A stretch of DNA of 32,612 nt from Bacillota bacterium (GCA_022790955.1 JAAVYD010000139.1:1-32612); one strand, 5' to 3'. Positions 8,796 through 16,287 are shown, counted from the first letter of the stretch. The notes: a model not told the origin generated them from the letters alone. Translations and numbers: made by a program.

Positions 8796-10052
8796 ATGAA
8801 AGAAATTAAATATTATAGAGAAATCTGTGTTAGTAAAAAAAATATATTTTCTTATTTTAAAAAATTTTTAAAAAGAGTAATAAGGAAATCTTTGGTATTT
8901 CTAATTCTTCCGATTGTTGATGATATAAATAAATGTAATCGAGAAATAGAAATGCAGATTGTAAGATTGTCAGAATCCTTAAAATTAGATGTTGATTCAT
9001 ATGATCCGATAGTTGATCTTATAAATGAGAACATTAATATAAATGATAAATTATATAATAATTTTAATTATATAGATGTAAATATAATAAATAAACTGAA
9101 AATTAATAATAATCTTTTTAAAGAAATTATCATTAAATTAGCAAAAAAAAATTCACAGGATTATCAATTTTACTGCGTTTTGCATAGATATATTAATGAT
9201 TTAATGATAAATGATACTATATATAAAAAAACATTACATGAAAATGCAATTAATATGACATCATGTATATGCAGAAAAGAGCATTGGAATAATTCAAAAT
9301 TTAATGATATTTGCAAAAGATTGCAATTACCTAAAGATTATCACCGTAAAACATGGGAGTGGGTATTTATATGCTTAGTTTTGGAAGAAATGAATATGTT
9401 ACAAGATAACAAGAAGGGAATTGGTTTTGCAGTAGGAAATGAACCCTTACCGGCTTTTTTTGCATCTAAAGGTTGTAAAATATTAGCAACGGATATTCTT
9501 CCTGATAGTAATGACGTCGCAAAAATATGGTTAAAAAATAATCAGAATGCTAATGGTAATTTGGAAAGTTTAAGAGGAGAATTGTGTCCAGAAGATATAT
9601 TTTATAAAAATGTAAATTTCAGAGAAGTGGATATGAATATTATTCCAGAGGATTTATATAATAAATTTGATTTTTGTTGGTCATCATGTGCTATTGAACA
9701 TGTGGGAAGTCTTGAGAAAAGTAAAGCAGCTATAAAAAATATTATAAAAGTTTTAAAACCGGGGGGGGTTGCAATACATACAACAGAATTAAATTTGTCA
9801 TCAAATACAGATACTATTATGGAAGGAGATTCTGTAATATGGAGAGAATGTGACATAGCAGAAATCATTGAATATTTTAATAATAACGAATGTCATGTAG
9901 AAGAGATGGATTGGTCTTTAGGAAATGAACCTGCTGATATGTATGTAGATCAGCCGCCTTATTACTGGTTAAATGAACCTGTCTGTCACTTAAAATTAAA
10001 TCTTGAAGGATATATAACAACAAGTGTTGGATTGATAATTAAGAAAATATAA
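8796..10052 (+). CDS. SAM-dependent methyltransferase with an in-frame G8 tract (phase-ON form)
   Basis: A 418-residue protein. The N-terminus has the basic/hydrophobic segment FKKFLKRVIRKSLVFLILPI (about 21–40), much like the one in the FkbM protein upstream, then a helical region to about 150. The SAM methyltransferase domain follows: GIGFAVGNEPLP (about 208–219) as a motif I variant, WSSCAIEHVGSLEKS, and VLKPGGVAIHTTEL around 319–332. The PGG turn at 322–324 is encoded across eight G's (9761–9768), which keep the frame intact. Losing one G gives a stop within about ten codons, and gaining one also leads to an early stop, so this gene would be switched by slippage. AAGGTGG lies about 8 bp before ATG 8796. 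The substrate is not identifiable. Confidence 0.85.
   Translation: MKEIKYYREICVSKKNIFSYFKKFLKRVIRKSLVFLILPIVDDINKCNREIEMQIVRLSESLKLDVDSYDPIVDLINENININDKLYNNFNYIDVNIINKLKINNNLFKEIIIKLAKKNSQDYQFYCVLHRYINDLMINDTIYKKTLHENAINMTSCICRKEHWNNSKFNDICKRLQLPKDYHRKTWEWVFICLVLEEMNMLQDNKKGIGFAVGNEPLPAFFASKGCKILATDILPDSNDVAKIWLKNNQNANGNLESLRGELCPEDIFYKNVNFREVDMNIIPEDLYNKFDFCWSSCAIEHVGSLEKSKAAIKNIIKVLKPGGVAIHTTELNLSSNTDTIMEGDSVIWRECDIAEIIEYFNNNECHVEEMDWSLGNEPADMYVDQPPYYWLNEPVCHLKLNLEGYITTSVGLIIKKI
9761..9768 (+). repeat. Homopolymeric G8 tract inside the methyltransferase gene
   Basis: Eight G's encode the conserved Pro-Gly-Gly turn of the methyltransferase fold (CCG GGG GGG GTT). Gly-Gly could be encoded without a homopolymer, so this codon choice in an AT-rich gene is notable. 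In its present length the gene is in frame. Confidence 0.88.
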
Positions 10053-10066
10053 GAGTTAATCCAAGT

Positions 10067-10378
10067 ATGATTGGTAATATTGATAGTATGAAATACATAA
10101 AATTAATGCGTCCAAAGCATTATATAAAAAATCTGTTAATTGCTGCTGCGCTTGTTTTCAGCGGTGGATTAACGAATATAGATAGAATACTTACCGTTAT
10201 CATAGGTTTCTGCAGTTTTTCTTTAGTCTGCTCTGCAGTATATATTATTAACGACATTAATGATGTAGAAAACGACAGAAAAGATGAAAGAAAATGCAGA
10301 CGACCTATTGCTTCAGGTGATGTCAGCATTAAAAATGCAACTATATTAGCAGTATTTTGCGTTATAGGGGGGGTATAA
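10067..10378 (+). CDS. UbiA-family prenyltransferase, N-terminal part (frame broken at a G7 tract)
   Basis: As read, 103 residues: the first third of a UbiA-type integral membrane prenyltransferase. LMRPKHYIKNLLI (about 13–25) and the Asp-rich motif NDINDVEND (62–70), which binds Mg and the prenyl/phosphoribosyl diphosphate, are present. The frame runs into seven G's at 10367–10373 and stops at 10376–10378. Adding one G joins it to the open frame continuing to 10956, for an intact protein of 296 residues, close to the usual size of decaprenyl-phosphate phosphoribosyltransferase (DPPR synthase, Rv3806c-like). In that family the reaction is transfer of 5-phosphoribose from PRPP to a polyprenyl phosphate. 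No clear ribosome site precedes 10067; the Met at residue 8 is an alternative start. Present state: OFF. Confidence 0.8.
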   Translation: MIGNIDSMKYIKLMRPKHYIKNLLIAAALVFSGGLTNIDRILTVIIGFCSFSLVCSAVYIINDINDVENDRKDERKCRRPIASGDVSIKNATILAVFCVIGGV

Positions 10379-10956
10379 CCGATTTAGTTAATTCAGGAAG
10401 GTTATCCTCAATAATAATATTAATTACATATTTTGTATTGAATGTGATTTACAGCAAAGGCGCTAAAAACATTCCGATTCTTGATGTAGTGATCCTGGTA
10501 TCTGGATTTCTTCTCAGGGTTATTTACGGCGCATGCATAATAGATGAAATTGTTTCAAACTGGATGTATCTTACAGTTATGGCTATGTCCTTTTATCTTG
10601 GACTTGGAAAGCGCAGAAATGAATTCAGGCAGTCAAGTGTTGATAATATTAAACGACGAGCTGTGCTTGAATCGTATAATGAAGCATTTTTAGATAAAAT
10701 GATGTATATGAGCCTTTCCCTTGCCATGGTATTCTATTCACTGTGGTGTGTTGATGTTAACACAATGACAACGGAGGCACGTCAATATTTAATTTGGACA
10801 GTTCCGTTAGTCCTTATTATATGTATGAAATACAGTTTGAATGTAGAAATGTCTTCTCACGGAGATCCGGTTGATATATTGACCGGAGATAAAACTCTTT
10901 TGGCTTTATTAGGATTGTTTGGAATGACTATTATCATATTATTATATATGAATTAA
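10357..10956 (+). CDS. UbiA-family prenyltransferase, C-terminal part (out of frame with its 5' half)
   Basis: This frame encodes the remaining two thirds of the UbiA-type enzyme. Real coding probably starts only after the G tract (about 10374); the TTG at 10357 lies inside the 5' half in another frame and has no ribosome site. It holds the features that point to the phosphoribosyltransferase branch: YSKGAKNIPILDVVILVSG, where DPPR synthases have the second catalytic region, then FLLRVIYGA and MSFYLGLGKRRNEF, followed by several hydrophobic helices. Without the N-terminal Asp-rich motif this half should be inactive. If the tract gains one G, a full membrane enzyme is made and a polyprenyl-phosphoryl-pentose could form. 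The next gene begins 11 bp downstream. Confidence 0.8.
   Translation: MRYRGGITDLVNSGRLSSIIILITYFVLNVIYSKGAKNIPILDVVILVSGFLLRVIYGACIIDEIVSNWMYLTVMAMSFYLGLGKRRNEFRQSSVDNIKRRAVLESYNEAFLDKMMYMSLSLAMVFYSLWCVDVNTMTTEARQYLIWTVPLVLIICMKYSLNVEMSSHGDPVDILTGDKTLLALLGLFGMTIIILLYMN
10367..10373 (+). repeat. Homopolymeric G7 tract splitting the UbiA-type gene
   Basis: Seven G's between GTTATA and TATAACC. With eight G's the reading is V-I-G-G-G-I-T-D and the gene is whole; with seven it stops immediately. No substitution or other lesion is visible in either half, which argues for a reversible switch or a one-base read error rather than gene decay. Confidence 0.88.
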
Positions 10957-10967
10957 AGGAGCGGGAT

Positions 10968-11330
10968 ATGCAAAATATAGTTTTAATCATCGTCAGCGTT
11001 TTATTAAATTGCTCGGCGCAGCTTCTTATACGTAAAGGTATGCTTGACGTAGGCGAAATATCAAGCGGTGCATCTTTGATATCAAATATACCTGTTATGC
11101 TTACAAATGTATTTTTATGGCTCAGTATGCTGTGTTATGGAGTAAGCATAATAATGTGGATGGTAGTATTATCTAAAGTTGAAGTTAGTTTTGCCTATCC
11201 TTTCCTTAGCATTGGCTATATAATTTCTGCAGTAGCAGGATATATGTTTTTTGCAGAGTCAGTAACGCCTATTCGTATAGCTGGCATAGTTGTCATTTGT
11301 ATAGGTGTTATCTTAATTTCCAGAAGCTAA
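10968..11330 (+). CDS. SMR/EamA-type small membrane protein (possible lipid-linked sugar flippase)
   Basis: A 120-residue protein with four hydrophobic helices, the size and layout of the small multidrug resistance family and of the ArnE/ArnF subunits that flip undecaprenyl-phosphate-aminoarabinose. It has N-terminal LNCSAQLLIRKGM, YGVSIIMWMVVLSKVEVSFAYPFLSIGYI in the middle and GIVVICIGVILISRS at the end; the 'VSFAYPF' stretch is typical of the glycan-linked members. AAAGGAG precedes ATG 10968. It sits directly after the UbiA-type gene, so a plausible job is moving the polyprenyl-phosphoryl-pentose to the outer membrane face for a GT-C enzyme. That role is inference; a drug-efflux role is less likely in this setting. 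Confidence 0.8.
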   Translation: MQNIVLIIVSVLLNCSAQLLIRKGMLDVGEISSGASLISNIPVMLTNVFLWLSMLCYGVSIIMWMVVLSKVEVSFAYPFLSIGYIISAVAGYMFFAESVTPIRIAGIVVICIGVILISRS

Positions 11331-11379
11331 AAAGTATATTTTATCAAGATTTATATAATCAGATTAAAGGAGCAAATTA

Positions 11380-12405
11380 ATGAATAAAAATTTATTGTTT
11401 CAAAAAATAAGAGTTGTTAAAAATTTAATGTTAAAGCATCCCATATTAACAATTTTTGATGTAACTAAATTATGTAATCAGAGATGCCCAATGTGTAATA
11501 TTTGGAAAACGGAATCTATGGATATGGATTTAGAAATGATTAAAAATCATGTATTGGAATTAAAAAAATTTGGAATTGGATATGTATTTTTACAAGGTGG
11601 GGATCCTCTAATGAGAAAAGATATAATAGAAATTATAGATATTTTTATTGAAAATGGTATACGTCCAACTATAATCACGAATGCTATTTTATTAGATAAA
11701 AAGATCGCAGAAGAAATTGCTTCACGAGATGTGAATTTATCTATTAGTATTGATTCTCTTATACCAGAAAGATATAAAATTCTACGTGGTGCAGATACAT
11801 TACTACAAGTAAAAAAAAATATTGAAGAAATTAGCTACTTAAAAAATAATCATAGAGGTAATTGGTCTATAACTACTACTGTTACAAAAATGACTGAATT
11901 ATCAGATGTTAAAAATATTATGGAATTTGCTTATTCTCATGGTTTTATGTATGCAATACGACCATATATAACGGTAACAGGTATAGCGGGAAAGAAGAAT
12001 GAACAACTTACATATGAATATGATGATATATTAGAAATATTTGAATATATAAAGAATAGAGCTAAAATTGAAAATTATTTAGCATTTTTGATATATGAAG
12101 AACACATAAGTTATATAAAAGGCAATGAAATGCCAGAATGCGATGCATTAAATTATTCATTTCTCATGAAAGAAAATGGTGATATAGCACCATGTATTGA
12201 ATTTCCTAATAATAAAATTATATTGAATAAATTTAAGGATAGCAAGAAAAGTAACAAAGAAATATTAAATAAATGTAATTGTGATACACCTTGTTTTTAT
12301 AATGATGCACGTGAAATTGGATTTTTATGGAGAAAAAAACTACGAATAATAGCTCATTTTCCTCAATTGATTTGTCAAATGAAACGATATGGCAATTTTT
12401 TTTAA
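11380..12405 (+). CDS. Radical SAM protein with SPASM-like C-terminal cysteines
   Basis: A 341-residue protein. C32-x3-C36-x2-C39 (LCNQRCPMC) binds the radical SAM 4Fe-4S cluster, and GGDP (73–76) is the SAM-binding GGE-like motif. Five further cysteines near the C-terminus (C254, C272, C299, C301, C305) suggest a second, auxiliary Fe-S site of SPASM/twitch type. Such proteins modify peptides or small molecules by radical chemistry. No peptide substrate gene is visible nearby, so a sugar or the lipid-linked intermediate is the likelier target. The ribosome site AAAGGAGC is strong. It lies between the SMR-like protein and the SDR gene in the same transcript. The actual reaction is unknown. Confidence 0.85.
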   Translation: MNKNLLFQKIRVVKNLMLKHPILTIFDVTKLCNQRCPMCNIWKTESMDMDLEMIKNHVLELKKFGIGYVFLQGGDPLMRKDIIEIIDIFIENGIRPTIITNAILLDKKIAEEIASRDVNLSISIDSLIPERYKILRGADTLLQVKKNIEEISYLKNNHRGNWSITTTVTKMTELSDVKNIMEFAYSHGFMYAIRPYITVTGIAGKKNEQLTYEYDDILEIFEYIKNRAKIENYLAFLIYEEHISYIKGNEMPECDALNYSFLMKENGDIAPCIEFPNNKIILNKFKDSKKSNKEILNKCNCDTPCFYNDAREIGFLWRKKLRIIAHFPQLICQMKRYGNFF

Positions 12406-12423
12406 TGTTAGAAAGTGTAAAAT

Positions 12424-13308
12424 ATGAAATTATTAGTATTTGGTGGAACAGGTTTTTTAGGAAAAAATCTAATTCAGAAAATGTTGAATTATGATGTAGT
12501 TGAAAAGATATATTGTATAATTCATAAGAGCAAGTTAAATATTGCAGATTCTAAATTAGTGGAAATACATGGTAATGTATTAGAACTGAGTGATTTACAA
12601 ATATTTGATGATATTGATATATGTATTAATTTGTCTGGGATAATTAATGGACAAGGCTCTAAAGATGATATTATGCGAATAAACTTACAAGGTACGATTA
12701 ATTGTATTGAATTTTGTAAAAGAAATAATATAAATAAAATTATATATATAAGTTCAATAAATGTTAAATTAAAAAAATACGGGGAATATGCATATAGTAA
12801 GATTTTAGCTGAAAACGAAATAATAAAAAGTGGGTTAAATTATATAATTTTTAGACCTGCTTTGATTTATGGAAATGGTTGTAAAGGATTAAGTATGATA
12901 GAATCTTTTATAAAGAAATACGGCATACTTCCAATATTTGGAGATGGAAAAAAATTAGAGCAACCCATTTATATATCAGAATGTGTAGATATTATAGCAT
13001 ACTATATTATTAGAGATAAATGGAATATACATTTAAATATATTTGGTAAAGAATCACTTACATATAATGAAATGTGCAAAATTGTAGCTAAAGTACTCAA
13101 TAAAAAAATTATTTTAATTCATATCCCTATAAATATATGTATATTTTTGATAAATATTATCGAAAAGTTAAAGATTAAATTACCAATTTCATGCGAACAG
13201 TTATATCATATTAATACAGATCTTATAGAAAATATGGACTCTATATATTCAACTGCAGGGATTATAGGTGATACATTTGAGAATAATTTAAAAAAATATT
13301 TAAAATAA
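12424..13308 (+). CDS. NAD(P)-dependent sugar epimerase/reductase (extended SDR family)
   Basis: A 294-residue Rossmann-fold enzyme. The cofactor loop GGTGFLG (7–13), the serine-containing strand YISSIN (108–113), and Y122-xxx-K126 (YAYSK) form the usual SDR active site. It is followed by RPALIYGNG, typical of nucleotide-sugar epimerases/dehydratases. The overall type resembles the atypical extended SDRs found with UbiA-type prenyltransferases. A possible role is reduction or epimerisation of a lipid-linked or nucleotide-linked pentose, which is inference. The coding sequence is very AT-rich. The ribosome site is weak (GAAAG). The gene ends 36 bp before a homologous C-terminal SDR fragment, and the two C-termini can be aligned by eye. 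Confidence 0.8.
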   Translation: MKLLVFGGTGFLGKNLIQKMLNYDVVEKIYCIIHKSKLNIADSKLVEIHGNVLELSDLQIFDDIDICINLSGIINGQGSKDDIMRINLQGTINCIEFCKRNNINKIIYISSINVKLKKYGEYAYSKILAENEIIKSGLNYIIFRPALIYGNGCKGLSMIESFIKKYGILPIFGDGKKLEQPIYISECVDIIAYYIIRDKWNIHLNIFGKESLTYNEMCKIVAKVLNKKIILIHIPINICIFLINIIEKLKIKLPISCEQLYHINTDLIENMDSIYSTAGIIGDTFENNLKKYLK

Positions 13309-13331
13309 ATAGAATATTATAAATAAAAAAA

Positions 13332-13339
13332 GGGGGGGG
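13332..13339 (+). repeat. Homopolymeric G8 tract in the 5' leader of the SDR fragment
   Basis: Seven A's followed by eight G's, ending five bases before ATG 13345. The tract occupies the normal Shine–Dalgarno position, so its length would change both the ribosome site and its spacing. It may also be the joint left by a recombination event. Confidence 0.85.
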
Positions 13340-13344
13340 TAAGA

Positions 13345-13596
13345 ATGTTATTAAAAAATTTAATAAAGGTGTCTGATTCAAGAAGCATCGTTATACCTAC
13401 ACCAGGTAAATTAGTAAAATTAGTTTTATCTGTTTTGGGCGGTATAGGATTTGAATTGATGTATAAAGAACAGTATATGATTGCTGATGAAAATTATATT
13501 CTTGATATTAAAGAAACTAAAAAAGAATTAGATTGGGAACCTATATATTCATATGGGCATATGATAATTGAAGCGTATAATGAGTGGGATGAATGA
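13345..13596 (+). pseudogene. C-terminal fragment of a second NAD-dependent sugar epimerase (SDR)
   Basis: Only 83 residues, matching the end of an extended SDR: PTPGKLVKLVL, then EQYMIADENYILDIKETKKELDW and a final helix EAYNEW. The motif 'I-AD-NY/F-LDI-KAK-ELGW-P' is the usual C-terminus of nucleotide-sugar epimerases. The Rossmann cofactor loop and the catalytic Tyr-Lys are absent, so it cannot be an enzyme on its own. The in-frame upstream stop is TAA at 13324–13326. The start ATG 13345 follows the G8 tract at 5 bp. It is most likely the stump of an older epimerase gene whose 5' part was lost or replaced, perhaps by the SDR gene just upstream. Expression as a small protein cannot be excluded. 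Confidence 0.7.
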
Positions 13597-13620
13597 TATG
13601 AAATTTATAGGAGATGTATT

Positions 13621-15612
13621 ATGGAATGTTATCTACATAAATATAATATATTAAAAAAGCTGGAGATAATTTTTAGTTGCATAGCATTAATACAATTTTT
13701 ATTTATTTGCGCAATCAACTTAACTCAGATGGAGTATCATATGGGCTTTGATGCATCAAGTTACTATTTAAAGTCAATAGAAATGTGGAATCAAAAATCA
13801 TTATTTATAGATAATTGGCAAGAGCAAACTACATTATATATTGATTCGCCTGTTCCAATAGCTGCATTATTATATGGAATTATTAACAATATTTACATTG
13901 CGTACGGAATATCAAATATCATAACTTTATTAGTAATATTAGTAATCTTTATTAGTATTTTAAGGACTGTTGAATTTAATAATTTAGCAATTTCGTTGTC
14001 ATTATGTTTAATATTATGTCCTTTGATAAACATATCATTTAATAATGCTAATGATTTGGGATATATATCTTGTATGCTTACATCTGCTGGCTATTATTCC
14101 ATAAAAATATTAATCTGCTTGATTGTTATACGTTCAGTATTAGGTATAATAAATAAAGAAAAAATCAAAGCATTAATGATAATATGTTTTATATTAGAGT
14201 TCATATCTAGCATATCAAGTGGTTGGTATATTCTTATTACAATAATTTGTCCATTATGTATTTATTGCGTTTATAGGATTTTTAAAACTAATTCAATATA
14301 TGCTAATCCTAAAATATTATATTTATTTATTTTTTCATCAATAATATTATGCTTTATTGGTAAATTTATATCAACAGCTATTATAGGTTTTGAAAGCAAA
14401 GATAGTAGTTTAAATTTAATAACCATAGATAAATTATGGGATAATATAGGATCTATAGTATTAGGATATATTGAATTAATTTGTGGATTAAATAGTTCAG
14501 CACAAGTTATTAGTATAATAGGAATCTTTTCATTAATTGGATTAGGGATGTTTATATCTATTATATTTTTATTAATTATTTCGATGAATAAAATAAAAAA
14601 AGAATCTGATAGTAAGGGGTTAATATTACCACTAATTATAATGTTATGGAACTTAGTAATGTTTATTGTGTTAGATTTAAAATATGGTGGTGGAATATTT
14701 GAAAATAGATATCTTATAATAGTATATTTTATGAATATATTTATAATTTCTCATTACATTAATAAAATCTCAGAAAAATCAATTATAAATATTAGTATAT
14801 GTATTCTATTACTATTTTTATCTACTGTTTTTACTATAGGAGGAGATTATATTTATTTGTCCAAAACTAAAAGTTTAGAAGATTATCATTCTATAGATAA
14901 AATTGCTGAAGAATTTAAGATAAAAAATATAATTTTTTTAGGAGAAAGTGTACGATTATTAGGTAGAGATTATAGAGTATTTAATCCTAATGTTATTTCA
15001 AAAGCAATCGATAACTATAATACAATTTATCATTGGGGTGATTATACTTATTATGATGATAATTTAGAATATGATAAACCAATTTTATTGATTTCAAATA
15101 CTGATGATTTTAATAGTATGCCAAATTATTTTAAAAGTAATTGTAATTGTGTATTTGAAAATAGTACCTTTAATATATATTATTCTGATAATTATAAATT
15201 TGATTTTACCAGTAGTATTGAATATGATGAATCCATACAGTATCCATATTCTCCGGGAGTGGTTATACAAAATGGAGAAATTTTAGATGATGGTTCTTTT
15301 TATAGTGATGGTACAGAAGGATACTGTTATTTTGGACCATATATATCTACACCAAATGGATTATTTGATATCGAATTAAATTATAATATTATAGATCAGG
15401 AAAGAAAAAATGATAAATTGCATGCAACATTTGATATAGCATTAGATAATGGCACACAAATATTGTCAAAAAAAGAATTGGATACTGAATCTGAAACAAT
15501 AATACTAAAAAATGTAAGATTTATGGAAGGGCACACATTTGAAACGCGTATATATACTCCTAAAGATTTGCATATAAAAATCAAATCAATTAAATTTACT
15601 AAATTAGATTAA
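13621..15612 (+). CDS. Multi-pass membrane protein, GT-C-like glycosyltransferase with C-terminal β-domain
   Basis: A 663-residue protein. About eleven hydrophobic helices fill residues 15–415. The first outer loop carries acidic residues (GFDASSYYLKS, and IDNWQEQTTLYIDSP), as in GT-C enzymes that use polyprenyl-phosphate sugars on the outer membrane face. The soluble remainder (about 420–663) ends in a β-rich domain (YFGPY near 569) that resembles the domain interrupted by the G8 tract in the methyltransferase at 3669. AGGAG precedes ATG 13621. With the UbiA-type enzyme and SMR-like protein upstream, a role transferring a pentofuranose from a lipid carrier to the glycan is proposed. No family motif proves catalysis; a generic DUF-type membrane protein is the alternative. 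Confidence 0.7.
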   Translation: MECYLHKYNILKKLEIIFSCIALIQFLFICAINLTQMEYHMGFDASSYYLKSIEMWNQKSLFIDNWQEQTTLYIDSPVPIAALLYGIINNIYIAYGISNIITLLVILVIFISILRTVEFNNLAISLSLCLILCPLINISFNNANDLGYISCMLTSAGYYSIKILICLIVIRSVLGIINKEKIKALMIICFILEFISSISSGWYILITIICPLCIYCVYRIFKTNSIYANPKILYLFIFSSIILCFIGKFISTAIIGFESKDSSLNLITIDKLWDNIGSIVLGYIELICGLNSSAQVISIIGIFSLIGLGMFISIIFLLIISMNKIKKESDSKGLILPLIIMLWNLVMFIVLDLKYGGGIFENRYLIIVYFMNIFIISHYINKISEKSIINISICILLLFLSTVFTIGGDYIYLSKTKSLEDYHSIDKIAEEFKIKNIIFLGESVRLLGRDYRVFNPNVISKAIDNYNTIYHWGDYTYYDDNLEYDKPILLISNTDDFNSMPNYFKSNCNCVFENSTFNIYYSDNYKFDFTSSIEYDESIQYPYSPGVVIQNGEILDDGSFYSDGTEGYCYFGPYISTPNGLFDIELNYNIIDQERKNDKLHATFDIALDNGTQILSKKELDTESETIILKNVRFMEGHTFETRIYTPKDLHIKIKSIKFTKLD

Positions 15613-15643
15613 ATAATACAAATGTATAGTATAATTTTTAATT

Positions 15644-16222
15644 ATGAACATTTACGATTTTGACGGCACCATATACAATGGTGACAGTACAAAGGATTTT
15701 TATTTCTTTGTTCTTAATAAAAATATTAAAGTTTTAAATGCAATTCCAATGCAAGTTAAAGGGCTTTTATTGTATTTGAGTAAAACTATATCCAAAACCG
15801 AGTTTAAAGAACGTTTTTATTCGTTTTTACAATATATAGATGATATTGATATTTACATTCAGGAATTTTGGAATACCCATTCTTCTAAAGTTTTTGATTG
15901 GTATTTAAATCATCATGAAAATACGGATATTATAATTTCAGCGTCGCCGGAATTTTTATTAAAACCGTTAGAAAAACTCATGGAAGTTAATTTTGTAATA
16001 GCTTCCAAAGTGGATAAGCGTACGGGAAAATACGACGGTTTAAATTGTTATGGTGAAGAAAAAGTTGTTAGATTAAAAGAATACTTTGAACAAAATAATC
16101 TGGATTTTGATAGTATTGATGAGTTTTATTCTGATTCAAAGAGCGATGAGCCGCTTGCAAAGTTGGCTAAGAAAAGTTTTTTGGTAAAGAAAAGCAATAT
16201 TAAAGTCTGGAAATTTCATTAA
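15644..16222 (+). CDS. HAD-IB family phosphatase
   Basis: A 192-residue HAD-superfamily protein of the SerB-like IB group: motif I DFDGT (5–9) with the Asp nucleophile and acid/base, motif II in ISASPEF (about 98–104), a lysine and motif III in YSDSKSDEPL (about 162–171). The helical cap lies between motifs I and II. In the polyprenyl-phosphoribose pathway a phosphatase must remove the 5-phosphate made by the UbiA-type enzyme, and HAD-IB proteins are candidates for that step here (inference). No Shine–Dalgarno sequence is visible before ATG 15644. Instead TATAAT lies at 15630–15635, so a short-leader or leaderless start from its own promoter is possible. It is the last gene before the hairpin at 16288. 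Confidence 0.82.
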   Translation: MNIYDFDGTIYNGDSTKDFYFFVLNKNIKVLNAIPMQVKGLLLYLSKTISKTEFKERFYSFLQYIDDIDIYIQEFWNTHSSKVFDWYLNHHENTDIIISASPEFLLKPLEKLMEVNFVIASKVDKRTGKYDGLNCYGEEKVVRLKEYFEQNNLDFDSIDEFYSDSKSDEPLAKLAKKSFLVKKSNIKVWKFH

Positions 16223-16287
16223 CCAATAAAGCAATTCGCCTTATTGAAATTAAAAATGCAATCTAATTGGATTTATAAAAAACATTC

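Noticed and set aside
4816..10373. Simple sequencing errors as the full explanation of the broken frames at the G tracts
   Set aside because: Errors in run length are possible and need read-level checking, but they would not explain why four long G runs exist in such AT-rich coding DNA, so the tracts themselves remain notable.
10067..16222. A complete mycobacterial-type DprE1/DprE2 arabinose pathway
   Set aside because: No FAD-dependent DprE1-like oxidase is in the window; only a possible SDR partner is seen, so arabinose cannot be claimed.
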